The notes: generated by a model from the sequence alone, not told the origin. A stretch of 64,000 nucleotides of DNA from Insulibacter thermoxylanivorax (GCF_015472005.1 NZ_BMAQ01000002.1:1-64000); one strand, 5' to 3'; shown: positions 18,138-27,299, numbered from the stretch's first letter. Numbers and translations: made by a program.

Positions 18138-19013
18138 GTGGCGGCTAAAGCACTGTCTATGTTTCGCATGCAGCGGAGGCTTAACCGCTCCTTAACGGTC
18201 AGCATCCTACTGTTCCTGGTGTTGGGGCTGTTCGGCGCCTTCATGTCGTTGCCGCTGATCTACACCGTGAACAATGCTTTTAAGCCCTTGGATGAGATCT
18301 TCATCTTCCCGCCGCGCTTCTTCGTGGTCAACCCAACGCTGGACAACTTCTATGATCTCGTGATCTTGATGGGCAACTCCTGGGTGCCGTTCTCGCGTTA
18401 TATCGCGAATACGCTGCTCATCACCATCGTCGGCACCGCCGGTCATATCATCTTTGCCTCGGCGGCGGCTTATCCGCTGGCGAAGTACCGCTTTCCAGGG
18501 TCGCGCACCTTGTTCTCGATCGTCGTGCTGTCCCTGATGTTCTCGCCCCACGTAACCGCGGTGCCGAACTATATGGTGATGTCCTGGCTTGGCTGGATTG
18601 ACACCCATGCCTCGCTGATCGTGCCGGCACTGGCATGGTCTTTGGGACTGTTCCTTATGAAGCAATTCATGGAGCAGATCCCCGATGCGATCCTGGAAGC
18701 TGCAAAGATCGACGGCGCTTCCGAATACCGCATCTTCTGGCAGATCGTCATGCCGAACGTAAAACCGGCGTGGCTTACGCTGATGATCCTGCAGTTCCCG
18801 GCGCTGTGGGGCTCTGACGGCGGGAACTTCATCTACAGTGAGAACCTGAAGACGCTGAACTATGCTTTGGGACAGATTTCACAGGGCGGGATTGCGCGAG
18901 CCGGCGTCGGTGCTGCCGTTGCTTTGATCATCATGAGCGTGCCGATCACCTTGTTCGTGATCTCGCAGAGCAGCGTGATCCAGACGATGGCGACTTCAGG
19001 ATTGAAGGATTAG
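18138..19013 (+). CDS. Sugar ABC transporter permease (MalG type), pair 1
   Basis: Partner of the preceding permease. About 291 residues, six helices, with the EAA loop EAAKIDGASEYRIFWQIVMP in the second half. Two GTG starts are possible; 18138 has AGGTGA five bases upstream and is preferred over 18129. The last residues (ATSGLKD) are the usual end of MalG-like permeases. The 13-base gap to the NHL-repeat gene shows that the unusual accessory proteins downstream are part of the same operon. Confidence 0.88.
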   Translation: MAAKALSMFRMQRRLNRSLTVSILLFLVLGLFGAFMSLPLIYTVNNAFKPLDEIFIFPPRFFVVNPTLDNFYDLVILMGNSWVPFSRYIANTLLITIVGTAGHIIFASAAAYPLAKYRFPGSRTLFSIVVLSLMFSPHVTAVPNYMVMSWLGWIDTHASLIVPALAWSLGLFLMKQFMEQIPDAILEAAKIDGASEYRIFWQIVMPNVKPAWLTLMILQFPALWGSDGGNFIYSENLKTLNYALGQISQGGIARAGVGAAVALIIMSVPITLFVISQSSVIQTMATSGLKD

Positions 19014-19026
19014 GGGGGAGCTGTGC

Positions 19027-20520
19027 ATGACCAACCTCAGAGATGCTAGACATCGATCGGTTAGACGCCGTGCCGGGAAGTTGATGCTCAGCCTGCTCAG
19101 CTTCTTGATCGCTGCCGGGCTGATGCTGCCAAGCGTACAAGCTGCGCCTCCTCCTCCGTCATATAACTATTCGTATTGGAATGAAGCGGTGGCCTCCCCG
19201 GCTGCCTATCAAGCAACGAAGATCGTGACGGGAGAGATGATCGGGGCAGGTGCGCTTCTGGAACCGAATGATCTTCATGTGACTGAGGATCAGAAGGTGT
19301 ATATCCTCGATTCGGGCAATAATCGCGTCGTCGTGACGGACGATCAGTTCCGCCTGCTCCGCATCATCGATTCCTTCGTGAACGAAGGACAAGTCGACGG
19401 CTTCAACCGTCCCTTGGGATTATATGTGACGAAGGATGAACAGTTGTATGTAGCGGATACCGGGAATAACCGGATCGTGCAGCTAGCGCCCGACGGCACG
19501 CTGCTTGCGATCGTGGAAGCGCCGGAATCGGATCTCTTAACGAGCACCTTCGTCTTCCAGCCGGCGCGGCTGGTCGTCGACCGAGCCGGCAGGATCTATG
19601 TGATGGCGATCGGTGTATTCGACGGCTTCATGGAATTCAACGCCGACGGAACCTTTACCACCTTCATCGGTGCGAACCGGGTCTATGTCGATCCCATCGA
19701 ATATATCTGGAAACTGTTGTCGACGCGCGAACAGCGCAGCCAGATGGTGCAGTTTACGCCGACGGAATTCACGAACCTGGATATCGATGAAGAGGGGTTC
19801 ATCTATGCGACAAACGGGGATGAATGGGGGGACAACATCAAGAAGCTGAACGCGCAGGGGACGGATATCCTGCGGCGCAACGGGTATTTCTCGCCCGGCG
19901 GGGACATCATCTATGACATCGACGAAGGGCCGGCCCGGCTGATCGATATCGACGTAACGGACAGCGAGATCTACTCCGTGCTGGATGCGAAGCAGGGACG
20001 GATCTTTACCTATAACGGCGACGGTTTCTTGATGTATGTCTTCGGCGGCAAGGGCAATCTCATCGGGGAGTTCCACACGCCGACAGCGATCGAGCGCATC
20101 GGGGATGATTTCATCGTATTGGACCGGGCGCTGGGTGAGATCACGGTATTCCAGACAACGGAGTACGGGCGTGTGCTGAATGAGGCGGTGCGCAGTTATT
20201 ACAGAGGGGATGAAGAGCGCTCATCCGAGCTGTTCAAGCAAGCAGCGAATATGAATGCCAACCTGGAGTATGCGTACGACGGAATCGGCAAGTCTTTGTT
20301 AAGGCAGGGAGAGTACGAAGAGGCGGTGCATTATTTCCGGCAGGCGATGGATCGCAAGAATTATTCCAAGGCTTATCTGCTGTATCGAAAGGAAGTGCTG
20401 AGAGAGATCTTTCCTGCGCTGATGACATGCCTTCTGATCTTCATCGCGGCGTACATCGTTGTGCGGAGGGTTCTGAAATTGAGAGGAAGAAAGCAGGGTG
20501 TTCAGATTGAAATGGAGTAA
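19027..20520 (+). CDS. Secreted NHL-repeat protein with TPR region and C-terminal membrane anchor
   Basis: 497 residues. A signal peptide (cleavage likely after VQAA near residue 40) is followed by a beta-propeller of NHL-type repeats (about 65-390): VYILDSGNNRVVV and LYVADTGNNRIVQ are clear repeat cores. A short TPR-like helical region (about 395-455, RSSELFKQAANMNANLEYAY and EEAVHYFRQAMDRKNYSKAY) precedes a transmembrane helix (about 463-482) and a basic tail. The propeller would face outward, anchored near the permeases. NHL propellers bind proteins, nucleic acids or glycans; here a role as an assembly or glycan-sensing scaffold of the importer is inference. It overlaps the next gene by 23 bases. 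SD: GGGGGGAGC before the ATG. Confidence 0.85.
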   Translation: MTNLRDARHRSVRRRAGKLMLSLLSFLIAAGLMLPSVQAAPPPPSYNYSYWNEAVASPAAYQATKIVTGEMIGAGALLEPNDLHVTEDQKVYILDSGNNRVVVTDDQFRLLRIIDSFVNEGQVDGFNRPLGLYVTKDEQLYVADTGNNRIVQLAPDGTLLAIVEAPESDLLTSTFVFQPARLVVDRAGRIYVMAIGVFDGFMEFNADGTFTTFIGANRVYVDPIEYIWKLLSTREQRSQMVQFTPTEFTNLDIDEEGFIYATNGDEWGDNIKKLNAQGTDILRRNGYFSPGGDIIYDIDEGPARLIDIDVTDSEIYSVLDAKQGRIFTYNGDGFLMYVFGGKGNLIGEFHTPTAIERIGDDFIVLDRALGEITVFQTTEYGRVLNEAVRSYYRGDEERSSELFKQAANMNANLEYAYDGIGKSLLRQGEYEEAVHYFRQAMDRKNYSKAYLLYRKEVLREIFPALMTCLLIFIAAYIVVRRVLKLRGRKQGVQIEME

Positions 20521-21139
20521 AGAATGGCTGAGGTTTCCGTTCTATTTGACCGTTCGTCCATATAAGGCTTATTGGGAACTCAAGTATGAGCGGGATCTAA
20601 AAACCAGCTTATGGACCGCGGTGATTATCCTGGCGGCACTTTCCTTTACGATGATCCTGCAGAGTCAGTACAGCGGGTTTCTTGTCAATTACAATGACCC
20701 CCGCGAGCTGAACAGCCTCTTGGAAATCGTCTACGTCGTCGTACCGGTTCTGTTCTTCTGCATCGCCAATTGGTCTTTGACCACTCTGATGGACGGGGAA
20801 GGCAAATTCGTCGAGATCTTCATCTCAACCTGCTATGCTCTCACCCCGCTGATCATCATCAATCTGCCGTGGATCTTCCTGAGCAACTTTATCTCGTTGG
20901 AGGAGACAACCTTCTACTATGTCTCCAGCAGCATCGCAGCCCTTTGGTTCTTGTATCTGCTCTTCATAGGGAATATGACCGTGCAGCAGTTTACAGCCGG
21001 CAAAACGGTGCTTACGCTGCTTCTGACGGTCGTAGCGATGGGCTTCATGGCATTCCTATGCCTGTTGTTCTTCAGCTTGATCCAGCAGATCACCGGATTC
21101 GTCGTGACGATCTATCAAGAAATCGTGCTGCGCACCTAG
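20498..21139 (+). CDS. Yip1-family multi-pass membrane protein
   Basis: 213 residues starting from a GTG inside the end of the NHL gene. After a basic amphipathic N-terminus (KWSKEWLRFPFYLTVRPYKAYWELKY) there are five predicted helices, with the Asn/Pro-containing core NWSLTTLMDGEGKFVEIFIS and ALTPLIIINLPWIF that characterise Yip1 domains. Bacterial Yip1 proteins have no settled function. Its fixed place between an NHL propeller and a DUF5696 lipoprotein, all within a sugar importer operon, suggests that the three form a membrane complex; this is inference. An alternative start is the TTG at 20507. Confidence 0.8.
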   Translation: MFRLKWSKEWLRFPFYLTVRPYKAYWELKYERDLKTSLWTAVIILAALSFTMILQSQYSGFLVNYNDPRELNSLLEIVYVVVPVLFFCIANWSLTTLMDGEGKFVEIFISTCYALTPLIIINLPWIFLSNFISLEETTFYYVSSSIAALWFLYLLFIGNMTVQQFTAGKTVLTLLLTVVAMGFMAFLCLLFFSLIQQITGFVVTIYQEIVLRT

Positions 21140-21154
21140 AGAGGAGGGGGAGAC

Positions 21155-23698
21155 ATGAGAATGGTGAAAAAAGCGCTCTATGCCCTGTTGTTCATCGGTC
21201 TAATCATGATCACTGCTGCATGTTCCAGCTCAGAAACCGCATCGGGGCAGGATGATATGCGCATGCAGCTGCCGGAATCCGAGACGCTCAAGGCAGCGTT
21301 TACCGACAGCCGTCTCCCGGGCATGAAGGGAATCGCCGAAAGCGAGCACCTAAAGCTTTATATCCATGATCAAACCGCAGAGATCGCTGTCGTCGACCAA
21401 CGCAGCGGCGAGATCTGGCGGAGTAATCCCGAGCACCGGGAGGAGGATCCGATCGCTTCGGGGACGAACAAGGACCTGCTGAGCGCTCAGACAAGGATTA
21501 ATTTCTACAATAAATATGGGCAGATCAGCTCGGTCAACTCCTATACGGACAGCGTGGCTTATGGGCAGTTTGCTCTGGAGCCGATCGAACGCGGTGTTCG
21601 CGTGACTTACATGTTCGGCAAGGACGAGCGGGGCATCGATGATCTGCCGCAGAAGCTGAGTCCAGAGCGCTATGAGGAACTAACATCGAAGATGGATGAT
21701 ACCGGCAAACGCGCGATGCGCATCGGCTATGCTCAAGACAAGGAGACGGGGCTTTACAACCGGCTGGACGGTTCACTGAAGGGGCTGCAGCTGCAGCGCA
21801 TCTTGGACGCCTTCGACTCCATCGGTTATACAGCGGAAGATCTTATGCGGGACTCGGAAGAACATGGGATCGTGATCGAGAAACCGGTGCCGCGGATCTT
21901 CTTCCTGACGATCGAATATATCCTCGACGGCGAAAGTTTGATCGTGCGCGTGCCGACTGAGGACATCCAATATCCGGATGAATATCCGATCAACAACATC
22001 ACCCTGCTTAACTTCTTCGGTGCCGGCGGACCGGAGGACGAGGGATCCCTCTTCGTGCCGGACGGTTCAGGAGCATTGATCCATTTTAACAACGGAAAGG
22101 CCAGATATCCTTCTTACAGACAGGATGTTTACGGCCGTGATCTCACGCTCCAATACGGCGGCACGCTGTCCAGGGACCAAAGCATCCGCTTGCCGGTATT
22201 CGGGATTTTGCGGCCCAGCGGCGCGTTTTTGGGCATCATTGAGCAGGGAGCAGCAGCGGCTGCTATTAATGCCGACGTCAGCGGCAGACTGAACAGCTAT
22301 AACCATGTGTATCCGAGCTTCTATTTTATCAACAAAGATGATGTCAGCCTGAATGCAGGCGGCCATAAACGCTCGCTGCCCAAATTCCAGGAAGAGCCGA
22401 TGAAAACCGATTATGTCGTTCGCTACGTGTTCTTCAAACAGGACGAGGCGACCTATGTTGATCTCGCACAGTATTACCGGGAGTACCTGCTGGCGCGCAA
22501 CCAGCTGCCGGAACGCTCGGCGGATGATGATGAGCATATCCCGTTCTATGTGGAACTAATCGGCAGCATCGAGAAGAAGAAACACTTCCTCGGAATCCCT
22601 TATCGTGCTTCGGAGCCGCTGACGACCTTTGGGGAGGCAGAGATCATCCTGAGCGAACTGCAGGAGCGCGGCATTCAGGATATCCGCTTGAAGCTGGCGG
22701 GATGGTTTAACGGCGGAATGAATCACACGCTCCCAGAGAAGATCAAGGTGAACCGCGTCCTCGGAGGCAGCAAGGGACTGCAGCGCCTGCAAGATTTTGC
22801 AGAGCAGCAGGGAATCGGCCTGTATCCGGATGTCAGCATCCTTCAGGTTTCGAATACGAAGGGCTTCAGCCGCTCGAAGGAAGCGGCCAGAAGACTGACC
22901 TCAACCCCGGCCGCTGTTTATCCGTACAATCTGGCGCTCAACCGGGCAGCGAGGGATCAGACGCCGTCCTATATCTTAGCGACGCGCTTGGTGGAAGGCG
23001 TCGTCGAAGCGATGCTGGACGATCTGCAAAGATTAGGGATGAACAGCATCTCGCTGCGCGACCTTGCTGAGCAGCTGCACAGCGATTACCGCAAGCGCAA
23101 TCAGCTGGACCGCACGCAGTCGGAGCAGATCTCCATCCAGGCTTTGCAGAAGATTCGAGAAGCGGGCTTAACGATGATGGCGGACGGCGGCAATGCCTAT
23201 GCCCTGCCTTATGTCACGGATATTACGAATGCACCGCTTGCCAACAGCCGGTTCAAGATCGAGGATGAAGAGATTCCATTCTATCCGATCGTTGTCCGCG
23301 GACATGTCGATTACGCTGGTGAACCTTATAATCTCTCGACCTATATCAATCCGCGCCAATATATTCTGAAGAATCTGGAATACGGCGCCGGCGTGTATTT
23401 CACATGGATCTATGAGCCCAATTACAAGCTCAAAGATACGGAATACCACCATCTCTATGCCGTCCACTACAAGGAATGGATCGATCTGGCGCAGGAGATG
23501 TATGAGGAGATTAACGCTGTGTTGAAGAACGTCCACGGGCAGCCGATCATCGGACACAGCAAGATGGCTGAGGGCGTGTACAAAACCACATACGGCAATG
23601 GATACTATGTCATCGTGAACTACAATCAGAACCCGGTTACCGTTGACAGCCAGACTATAGAAGCGGAAGGCTTCGTGACAGGTGGTGAACGATCCTGA
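21155..23698 (+). CDS. DUF5696 lipoprotein, possible uncharacterised glycoside hydrolase
   Basis: 847 residues with a lipoprotein signal (ITAAC, Cys near residue 23) and a strong ribosome binding site (GAGGAGGGGGAGAC). The layout resembles retaining glycosidases: an N-terminal beta-sandwich (about 50-430, with YIHDQTAEIAVVDQRSGEIW and GAFLGIIEQGAAAAAIN), a central alternating alpha/beta region like a TIM barrel (about 450-770; strands near FYVELIGSI, DIRLKLAGWFNGG, IGLYPDVSIL, MNSISLRDLAEQL, GLTMMADGGNAYALPYV) and a C-terminal beta domain (about 790-847). Acidic candidates lie at strand ends (YPDVS, MADGGN, WIYEPN). I recognise the family as DUF5696 from recall of Paenibacillus proteins; enzymatic function is inferred. 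It overlaps the next permease gene. Confidence 0.8.
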   Translation: MRMVKKALYALLFIGLIMITAACSSSETASGQDDMRMQLPESETLKAAFTDSRLPGMKGIAESEHLKLYIHDQTAEIAVVDQRSGEIWRSNPEHREEDPIASGTNKDLLSAQTRINFYNKYGQISSVNSYTDSVAYGQFALEPIERGVRVTYMFGKDERGIDDLPQKLSPERYEELTSKMDDTGKRAMRIGYAQDKETGLYNRLDGSLKGLQLQRILDAFDSIGYTAEDLMRDSEEHGIVIEKPVPRIFFLTIEYILDGESLIVRVPTEDIQYPDEYPINNITLLNFFGAGGPEDEGSLFVPDGSGALIHFNNGKARYPSYRQDVYGRDLTLQYGGTLSRDQSIRLPVFGILRPSGAFLGIIEQGAAAAAINADVSGRLNSYNHVYPSFYFINKDDVSLNAGGHKRSLPKFQEEPMKTDYVVRYVFFKQDEATYVDLAQYYREYLLARNQLPERSADDDEHIPFYVELIGSIEKKKHFLGIPYRASEPLTTFGEAEIILSELQERGIQDIRLKLAGWFNGGMNHTLPEKIKVNRVLGGSKGLQRLQDFAEQQGIGLYPDVSILQVSNTKGFSRSKEAARRLTSTPAAVYPYNLALNRAARDQTPSYILATRLVEGVVEAMLDDLQRLGMNSISLRDLAEQLHSDYRKRNQLDRTQSEQISIQALQKIREAGLTMMADGGNAYALPYVTDITNAPLANSRFKIEDEEIPFYPIVVRGHVDYAGEPYNLSTYINPRQYILKNLEYGAGVYFTWIYEPNYKLKDTEYHHLYAVHYKEWIDLAQEMYEEINAVLKNVHGQPIIGHSKMAEGVYKTTYGNGYYVIVNYNQNPVTVDSQTIEAEGFVTGGERS

Positions 23699-24603
23699 GA
23701 CCATTACAGCTTCTGAAGAAACGCTGGACCTATGAACAGCAGAAGGCCATGTGGGGAGTCGTCTATGTCTTGCCTTGGCTCATCGGATTCATCTTGTTCT
23801 TCTTGATCCCGCTGATAAACTCCCTGCGTTTCAGTTTCAGTAAAGTGGAGTCCAATGCCAACGGGCTGCAGGTGCAATTCATCGGCATGGACAACTACAT
23901 CAATGCGTTGACGGTTAACACGAGCTTCAACCGGACACTCGTGGAATCGATCATCGATATGGTCGTGAATGTTCCGCTGATCGTGATCTTCAGCTTGTTC
24001 CTTGCGGTGCTGCTGAATCAGAAGTTCCGCGGCCGCGGCATCGCCAGGGCGATCTTCTTCCTGCCGGTCATCCTGGCTTCCGGCGTGATCGCCACGCTGG
24101 AGACGGAGAGCCTTATCGAGGCCCTGAATGCGGAGAACCAGACCGGCAGCTTTATCAGCGGGCTGCGCAGCTTCGAACTGCAGCGCATGATGTTGGAAGC
24201 GGGCGTGAATGAATCCATCGTCATGTATCTGACAGGAGCGGTGGATCGCATCTATGACATCGTCAGCCAGTCGGGGGTGCAGATTCTGATCTTCCTGGCG
24301 GGAATTCAGACCATCTCGCCGCACCTGTATGAGGCAGCGAAGATCGAAGGTGCGACGGGGTATGAAGCCTTCTGGAAGATCACGTTTCCGATGGTCAGCC
24401 CGCTCATCTTGGTGAACGTCATCTATACGATCATCGATTCTTTCGGCAACAATGAGACGACAGCGCTGATCCGCGAGGTCGGCTTTACGAACTTTAACTT
24501 CGGCTTAAGTTCGGCGATGGCCTGGCTCTATTTTGCCGCTGTGGCGCTGATCCTGTTGATCAGCACCTATATCATCTCGAAACGGGTGTTCTATTACGAT
24601 TAA
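23695..24603 (+). CDS. Sugar ABC transporter permease (MalF/LacF type), pair 2
   Basis: Six-helix importer subunit, about 302 residues if started at a CTG at 23695. That codon overlaps the preceding stop (CTGA) and has AGGTGG nine bases upstream; it restores the positively charged cytoplasmic N-terminus (LKKRWTYEQQKAMWG) normal for this family. The first ATG, at 23749, lies at the membrane edge and has no properly spaced ribosome binding site. The EAA loop reads YEAAKIEGATGYEAFWKITFP. A long extracellular loop (about residues 125-180) separates helices 2 and 3, larger than in pair 1. No ATPase gene is nearby. Confidence 0.85.
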   Translation: MRPLQLLKKRWTYEQQKAMWGVVYVLPWLIGFILFFLIPLINSLRFSFSKVESNANGLQVQFIGMDNYINALTVNTSFNRTLVESIIDMVVNVPLIVIFSLFLAVLLNQKFRGRGIARAIFFLPVILASGVIATLETESLIEALNAENQTGSFISGLRSFELQRMMLEAGVNESIVMYLTGAVDRIYDIVSQSGVQILIFLAGIQTISPHLYEAAKIEGATGYEAFWKITFPMVSPLILVNVIYTIIDSFGNNETTALIREVGFTNFNFGLSSAMAWLYFAAVALILLISTYIISKRVFYYD

Positions 24604-24708
24604 CCATGTATGATCGGCGATGTGTAATGATGAACATCGAGCTTATGAGCGCAGACGGCATGCATTCAAATGCGCTGAATGCGACTATGTAGTGGAAGGG
24701 TGAGTCAT

Positions 24709-25665
24709 TTGTTAGCTGCGGCACGCGCCCGAATCTTATCGCTGAACTTCTGGAAAAAGTGGCTGTGGATCATCGTGCGGTTTGTACTGATCGTAGGTTT
24801 GTCCTTCGTCATCCTGTATCCAATCTTGAAGAAGATTTCTACGGCGATTAAGGACAGAGCCGATCTGTATTCGCCGATCGTGGTATGGATCCCGGAGAAT
24901 TTCTCGCTGGATAATTTCAGGCAGGCGATCCGCGTCATGGACTATTGGGAGACCCTGCTCAATACCTTTACCTTGGCCGGTATGACAACGGTGTTAACAG
25001 CGATTTCCTGTGCACTGGCAGGCTATGGATTTGCGAGATTGAAGTTCAAAGGCAGCAATGTCTTATTCGCCTGCGTCGTCCTGACGATCCTGGTTCCGCC
25101 GACCACGATCTTGATCCCGATGTATTTGAATCTCAAGGATTTCTCTTTGTTTGGTCTGATTCCGCTGTTCAACGGGGGCAAGCCCGTCAATCTGCTCAAT
25201 TCGTATTGGCCCTTCGTCCTCACATCGATGACGGCGGTGTCCTACAAGGCGGGGCTGTTCATCTTCATCTTCCGCCAGTTCTTCCGCGGCATTCCGAAGG
25301 AGATCGAGGAAGCCGCCTATGTGGACGGTGCGGGGGTAACGAAAACTTTCACCCATATCATGCTGCCCAATGCGATTCCGGCGATCATCACGGTATGCTT
25401 GTTCTCTTTTGTATGGCAGTGGAACGACAGCTTCTTCACGACTACTTATCTCACGTCCAGCAAAGTGATGTCGACGCAGTTGTCGTCGCTGCCGCATAAC
25501 CTGCAGGTGCAGCTGACGGCCGGCGTATCGCAGGAAGACCCGTTCTACTTAAGCATGGTTCAGGATACGGGAATTCTGCTGGCGATTCTGCCGCTGATCA
25601 TCATCTATCTGTTCGTGCAGCGTTATTTCGTCGAGAGCGTCGAGCGCACGGGTATTGTCGGTTAA
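24709..25665 (+). CDS. Sugar ABC transporter permease (MalG type), pair 2
   Basis: Partner of the preceding permease, 318 residues from the TTG at 24709 with GAAGGGTGA upstream; an ATG at 24679 would add ten unlikely residues. Six helices, EAA loop EEAAYVDGAGVTKTFTHIMLP near residues 205-225. The gap of about 105 bases after the preceding gene holds no visible terminator or promoter, so it probably remains in the same transcript. The C-terminal end (VQRYFVESVERTGIVG) is the usual MalG ending. Confidence 0.87.
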   Translation: MLAAARARILSLNFWKKWLWIIVRFVLIVGLSFVILYPILKKISTAIKDRADLYSPIVVWIPENFSLDNFRQAIRVMDYWETLLNTFTLAGMTTVLTAISCALAGYGFARLKFKGSNVLFACVVLTILVPPTTILIPMYLNLKDFSLFGLIPLFNGGKPVNLLNSYWPFVLTSMTAVSYKAGLFIFIFRQFFRGIPKEIEEAAYVDGAGVTKTFTHIMLPNAIPAIITVCLFSFVWQWNDSFFTTTYLTSSKVMSTQLSSLPHNLQVQLTAGVSQEDPFYLSMVQDTGILLAILPLIIIYLFVQRYFVESVERTGIVG

Positions 25666-25814
25666 TCCCTGGTTGATAGGCTAGAGATGACTGGCAGCGA
25701 TGATGCGATGATCCCCGACCGGTTGCAGCCGTTATGCCCAGTCGTGTTGCCAGCCGACTCGAGCTGCGGGTGGAGCATGATCAGCTGACCATTGTGGAGG
25801 TGTATCGAAGGGGA

Positions 25815-27116
25815 ATGTTCAGACGAAACAAAGCACGCGGCATCCTGCTTGTGATCACGGTGATGCTGGCGATGTTCCTCATCGCCGGCTGTTCTGGCGG
25901 CAGTCAGAACGACAAAGCAGTGAATGCTGCTGACAATGTAGAAACGACGGAGCCGACGGAACATTCGGATGCGAGTCCTGCGAACGAGGCGCTTGAAGAG
26001 GAAGCAGCCGCTGCGGAGGAAGATGAGGAAGAGGAGGAAGCGGAAGAGCCTGTCGAGCCGTCTGTTGAACAGGATATTCCTTCGCTGAAGGATGTTTATG
26101 AGCCGTACTTCCCCATCGGTGCGGCCATCGAACCGCATCAGACAACGGGACTTGTCAGTGAACTGCTTAAGAAACATGTGAACATGATCGTTGCCGAGAA
26201 TGCCATGAAGCCGTCTTCGCTCCAGCCGTCCGAAGGCAACTTCAGGTGGGAGAATGCCGATCGGATCGTGCAATTCGCGAAGGAGAACGGCATGGAACTG
26301 CGCTTCCATACCTTGGTCTGGCATAATCAGGTGCCGGATTGGTTCTTCTTAGATGAGAACGGCAAGCCGATGATCGATGAGACGGATCCGGACAAACGGG
26401 AAGCGAATAAGCGGCTGTTGTTACAGCGATTGGAGACGCATGTGCGCACCGTCGTCGAACGCTATAAGGATGACATCAAGTATTGGGATGTGGTGAATGA
26501 GGTCGTAGAGCCGAACGACCCGGACGGCATGCGCAACAGCCCTTGGTATCAGATCACGGGCACCGATTATATTGAGACTGCCTTCCGTGCGGCGCGGGAA
26601 GCCGGGGGACCGGACATCAAGCTCTATATCAATGATTACGGGACGGATGATGTGAGGAAGCGGGACCGCATCTATGAGCTGGTGAAGGAGATGCTGGACC
26701 GCGGCGTGCCGATCGACGGTGTCGGGCATCAGACGCATATCAGCATCCACTGGCCGCCGGTGGACAGCATCATCGAATCGATGCAGAAGTTTGCCGAACT
26801 CGGCCTGGACAATATCGTCACCGAGCTCGATATGAGCCTGTATGCATGGAATGACCGGAGCGATTTCGGCGATCAGATTCCGGATCATATCCTCGCTAAA
26901 CAGGCTGAGAGATACGGGGAATTGTTCAAAGCCTTCCGGGAGAACAGCGACATCCTCAGCGAAGTAACGTTCTGGGGAATCGCCGACAACCATACTTGGC
27001 TGAGTTCCTTCCCCGTGGACAGCCGTACCGAAGCACCGCTCTTGTTCGATAAGAACTATCATGCGAAGCCGGCCTTCTGGAGCGTCATCGAGGCGGCTCA
27101 GGAGGATGAAACTTGA
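25815..27116 (+). CDS. GH10 endo-1,4-beta-xylanase, lipoprotein
   Basis: A surface-tethered xylanase that would cut xylan to oligosaccharides for the importers encoded upstream. From the ATG at 25815 it has 433 residues: lipoprotein signal with FLIAGC (Cys near 24), an acidic linker of about 70 residues very rich in Glu and Ala, then a GH10 barrel (about 98-430). Catalytic residues are visible: acid/base Glu at about 229 in DVVNEVVEP and nucleophile Glu at about 337 in IVTELDMSLYAW; the substrate-binding TLVWHNQVPDWF is intact. It is the last gene of the cluster and is followed by a strong terminator. The ribosome binding site is ambiguous (GGAGG is 14 bases from this ATG), so an upstream GTG remains possible. 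Confidence 0.93.
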   Translation: MFRRNKARGILLVITVMLAMFLIAGCSGGSQNDKAVNAADNVETTEPTEHSDASPANEALEEEAAAAEEDEEEEEAEEPVEPSVEQDIPSLKDVYEPYFPIGAAIEPHQTTGLVSELLKKHVNMIVAENAMKPSSLQPSEGNFRWENADRIVQFAKENGMELRFHTLVWHNQVPDWFFLDENGKPMIDETDPDKREANKRLLLQRLETHVRTVVERYKDDIKYWDVVNEVVEPNDPDGMRNSPWYQITGTDYIETAFRAAREAGGPDIKLYINDYGTDDVRKRDRIYELVKEMLDRGVPIDGVGHQTHISIHWPPVDSIIESMQKFAELGLDNIVTELDMSLYAWNDRSDFGDQIPDHILAKQAERYGELFKAFRENSDILSEVTFWGIADNHTWLSSFPVDSRTEAPLLFDKNYHAKPAFWSVIEAAQEDET

Positions 27117-27161
27117 GAAGTGTTGGCGGATCGAAGAGCGGAAGAATCACATGAGGAATCG

Positions 27162-27196
27162 ATCAGCTCCCCTCATCTGAGGGGAGCTGATTTTTT
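27162..27196 (+). terminator. Rho-independent terminator after the xylanase gene
   Basis: Inverted repeat ATCAGCTCCCCTCA / TGAGGGGAGCTGAT with a very short loop, followed by six T. It closes the import cluster. Confidence 0.92.
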
Positions 27197-27199
27197 CGT

Positions 27200-27299
27200 A
27201 CGCCCAGCATGGGCGTCTTCTATAGGGTGAAAGTCATCTGCAGATGAAAGTGAAATCACTTCGTGAAAGGCGCCATATGCTGGTGCTGTGATATAGAAG
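27200..27299. other. Structured intergenic element (nested inverted repeats)
   Basis: A 17-base palindrome (27200-27216) is followed by an 83-base block whose ends pair over eight bases (CTTCTATA 27217-27224 with TATAGAAG 27292-27299). Three small internal stems fit inside: CATCTGCAGATG (27235-27246), AAGTG/CACTT (about 27248-27261) and GCGCCA/TGGTGC (about 27271-27287). The result is a three-arm junction, as in a structured RNA. The string GGGTGAAAGTC recalls group II intron domain I, but no reverse transcriptase or domain V is present. Function unknown. Confidence 0.35.
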
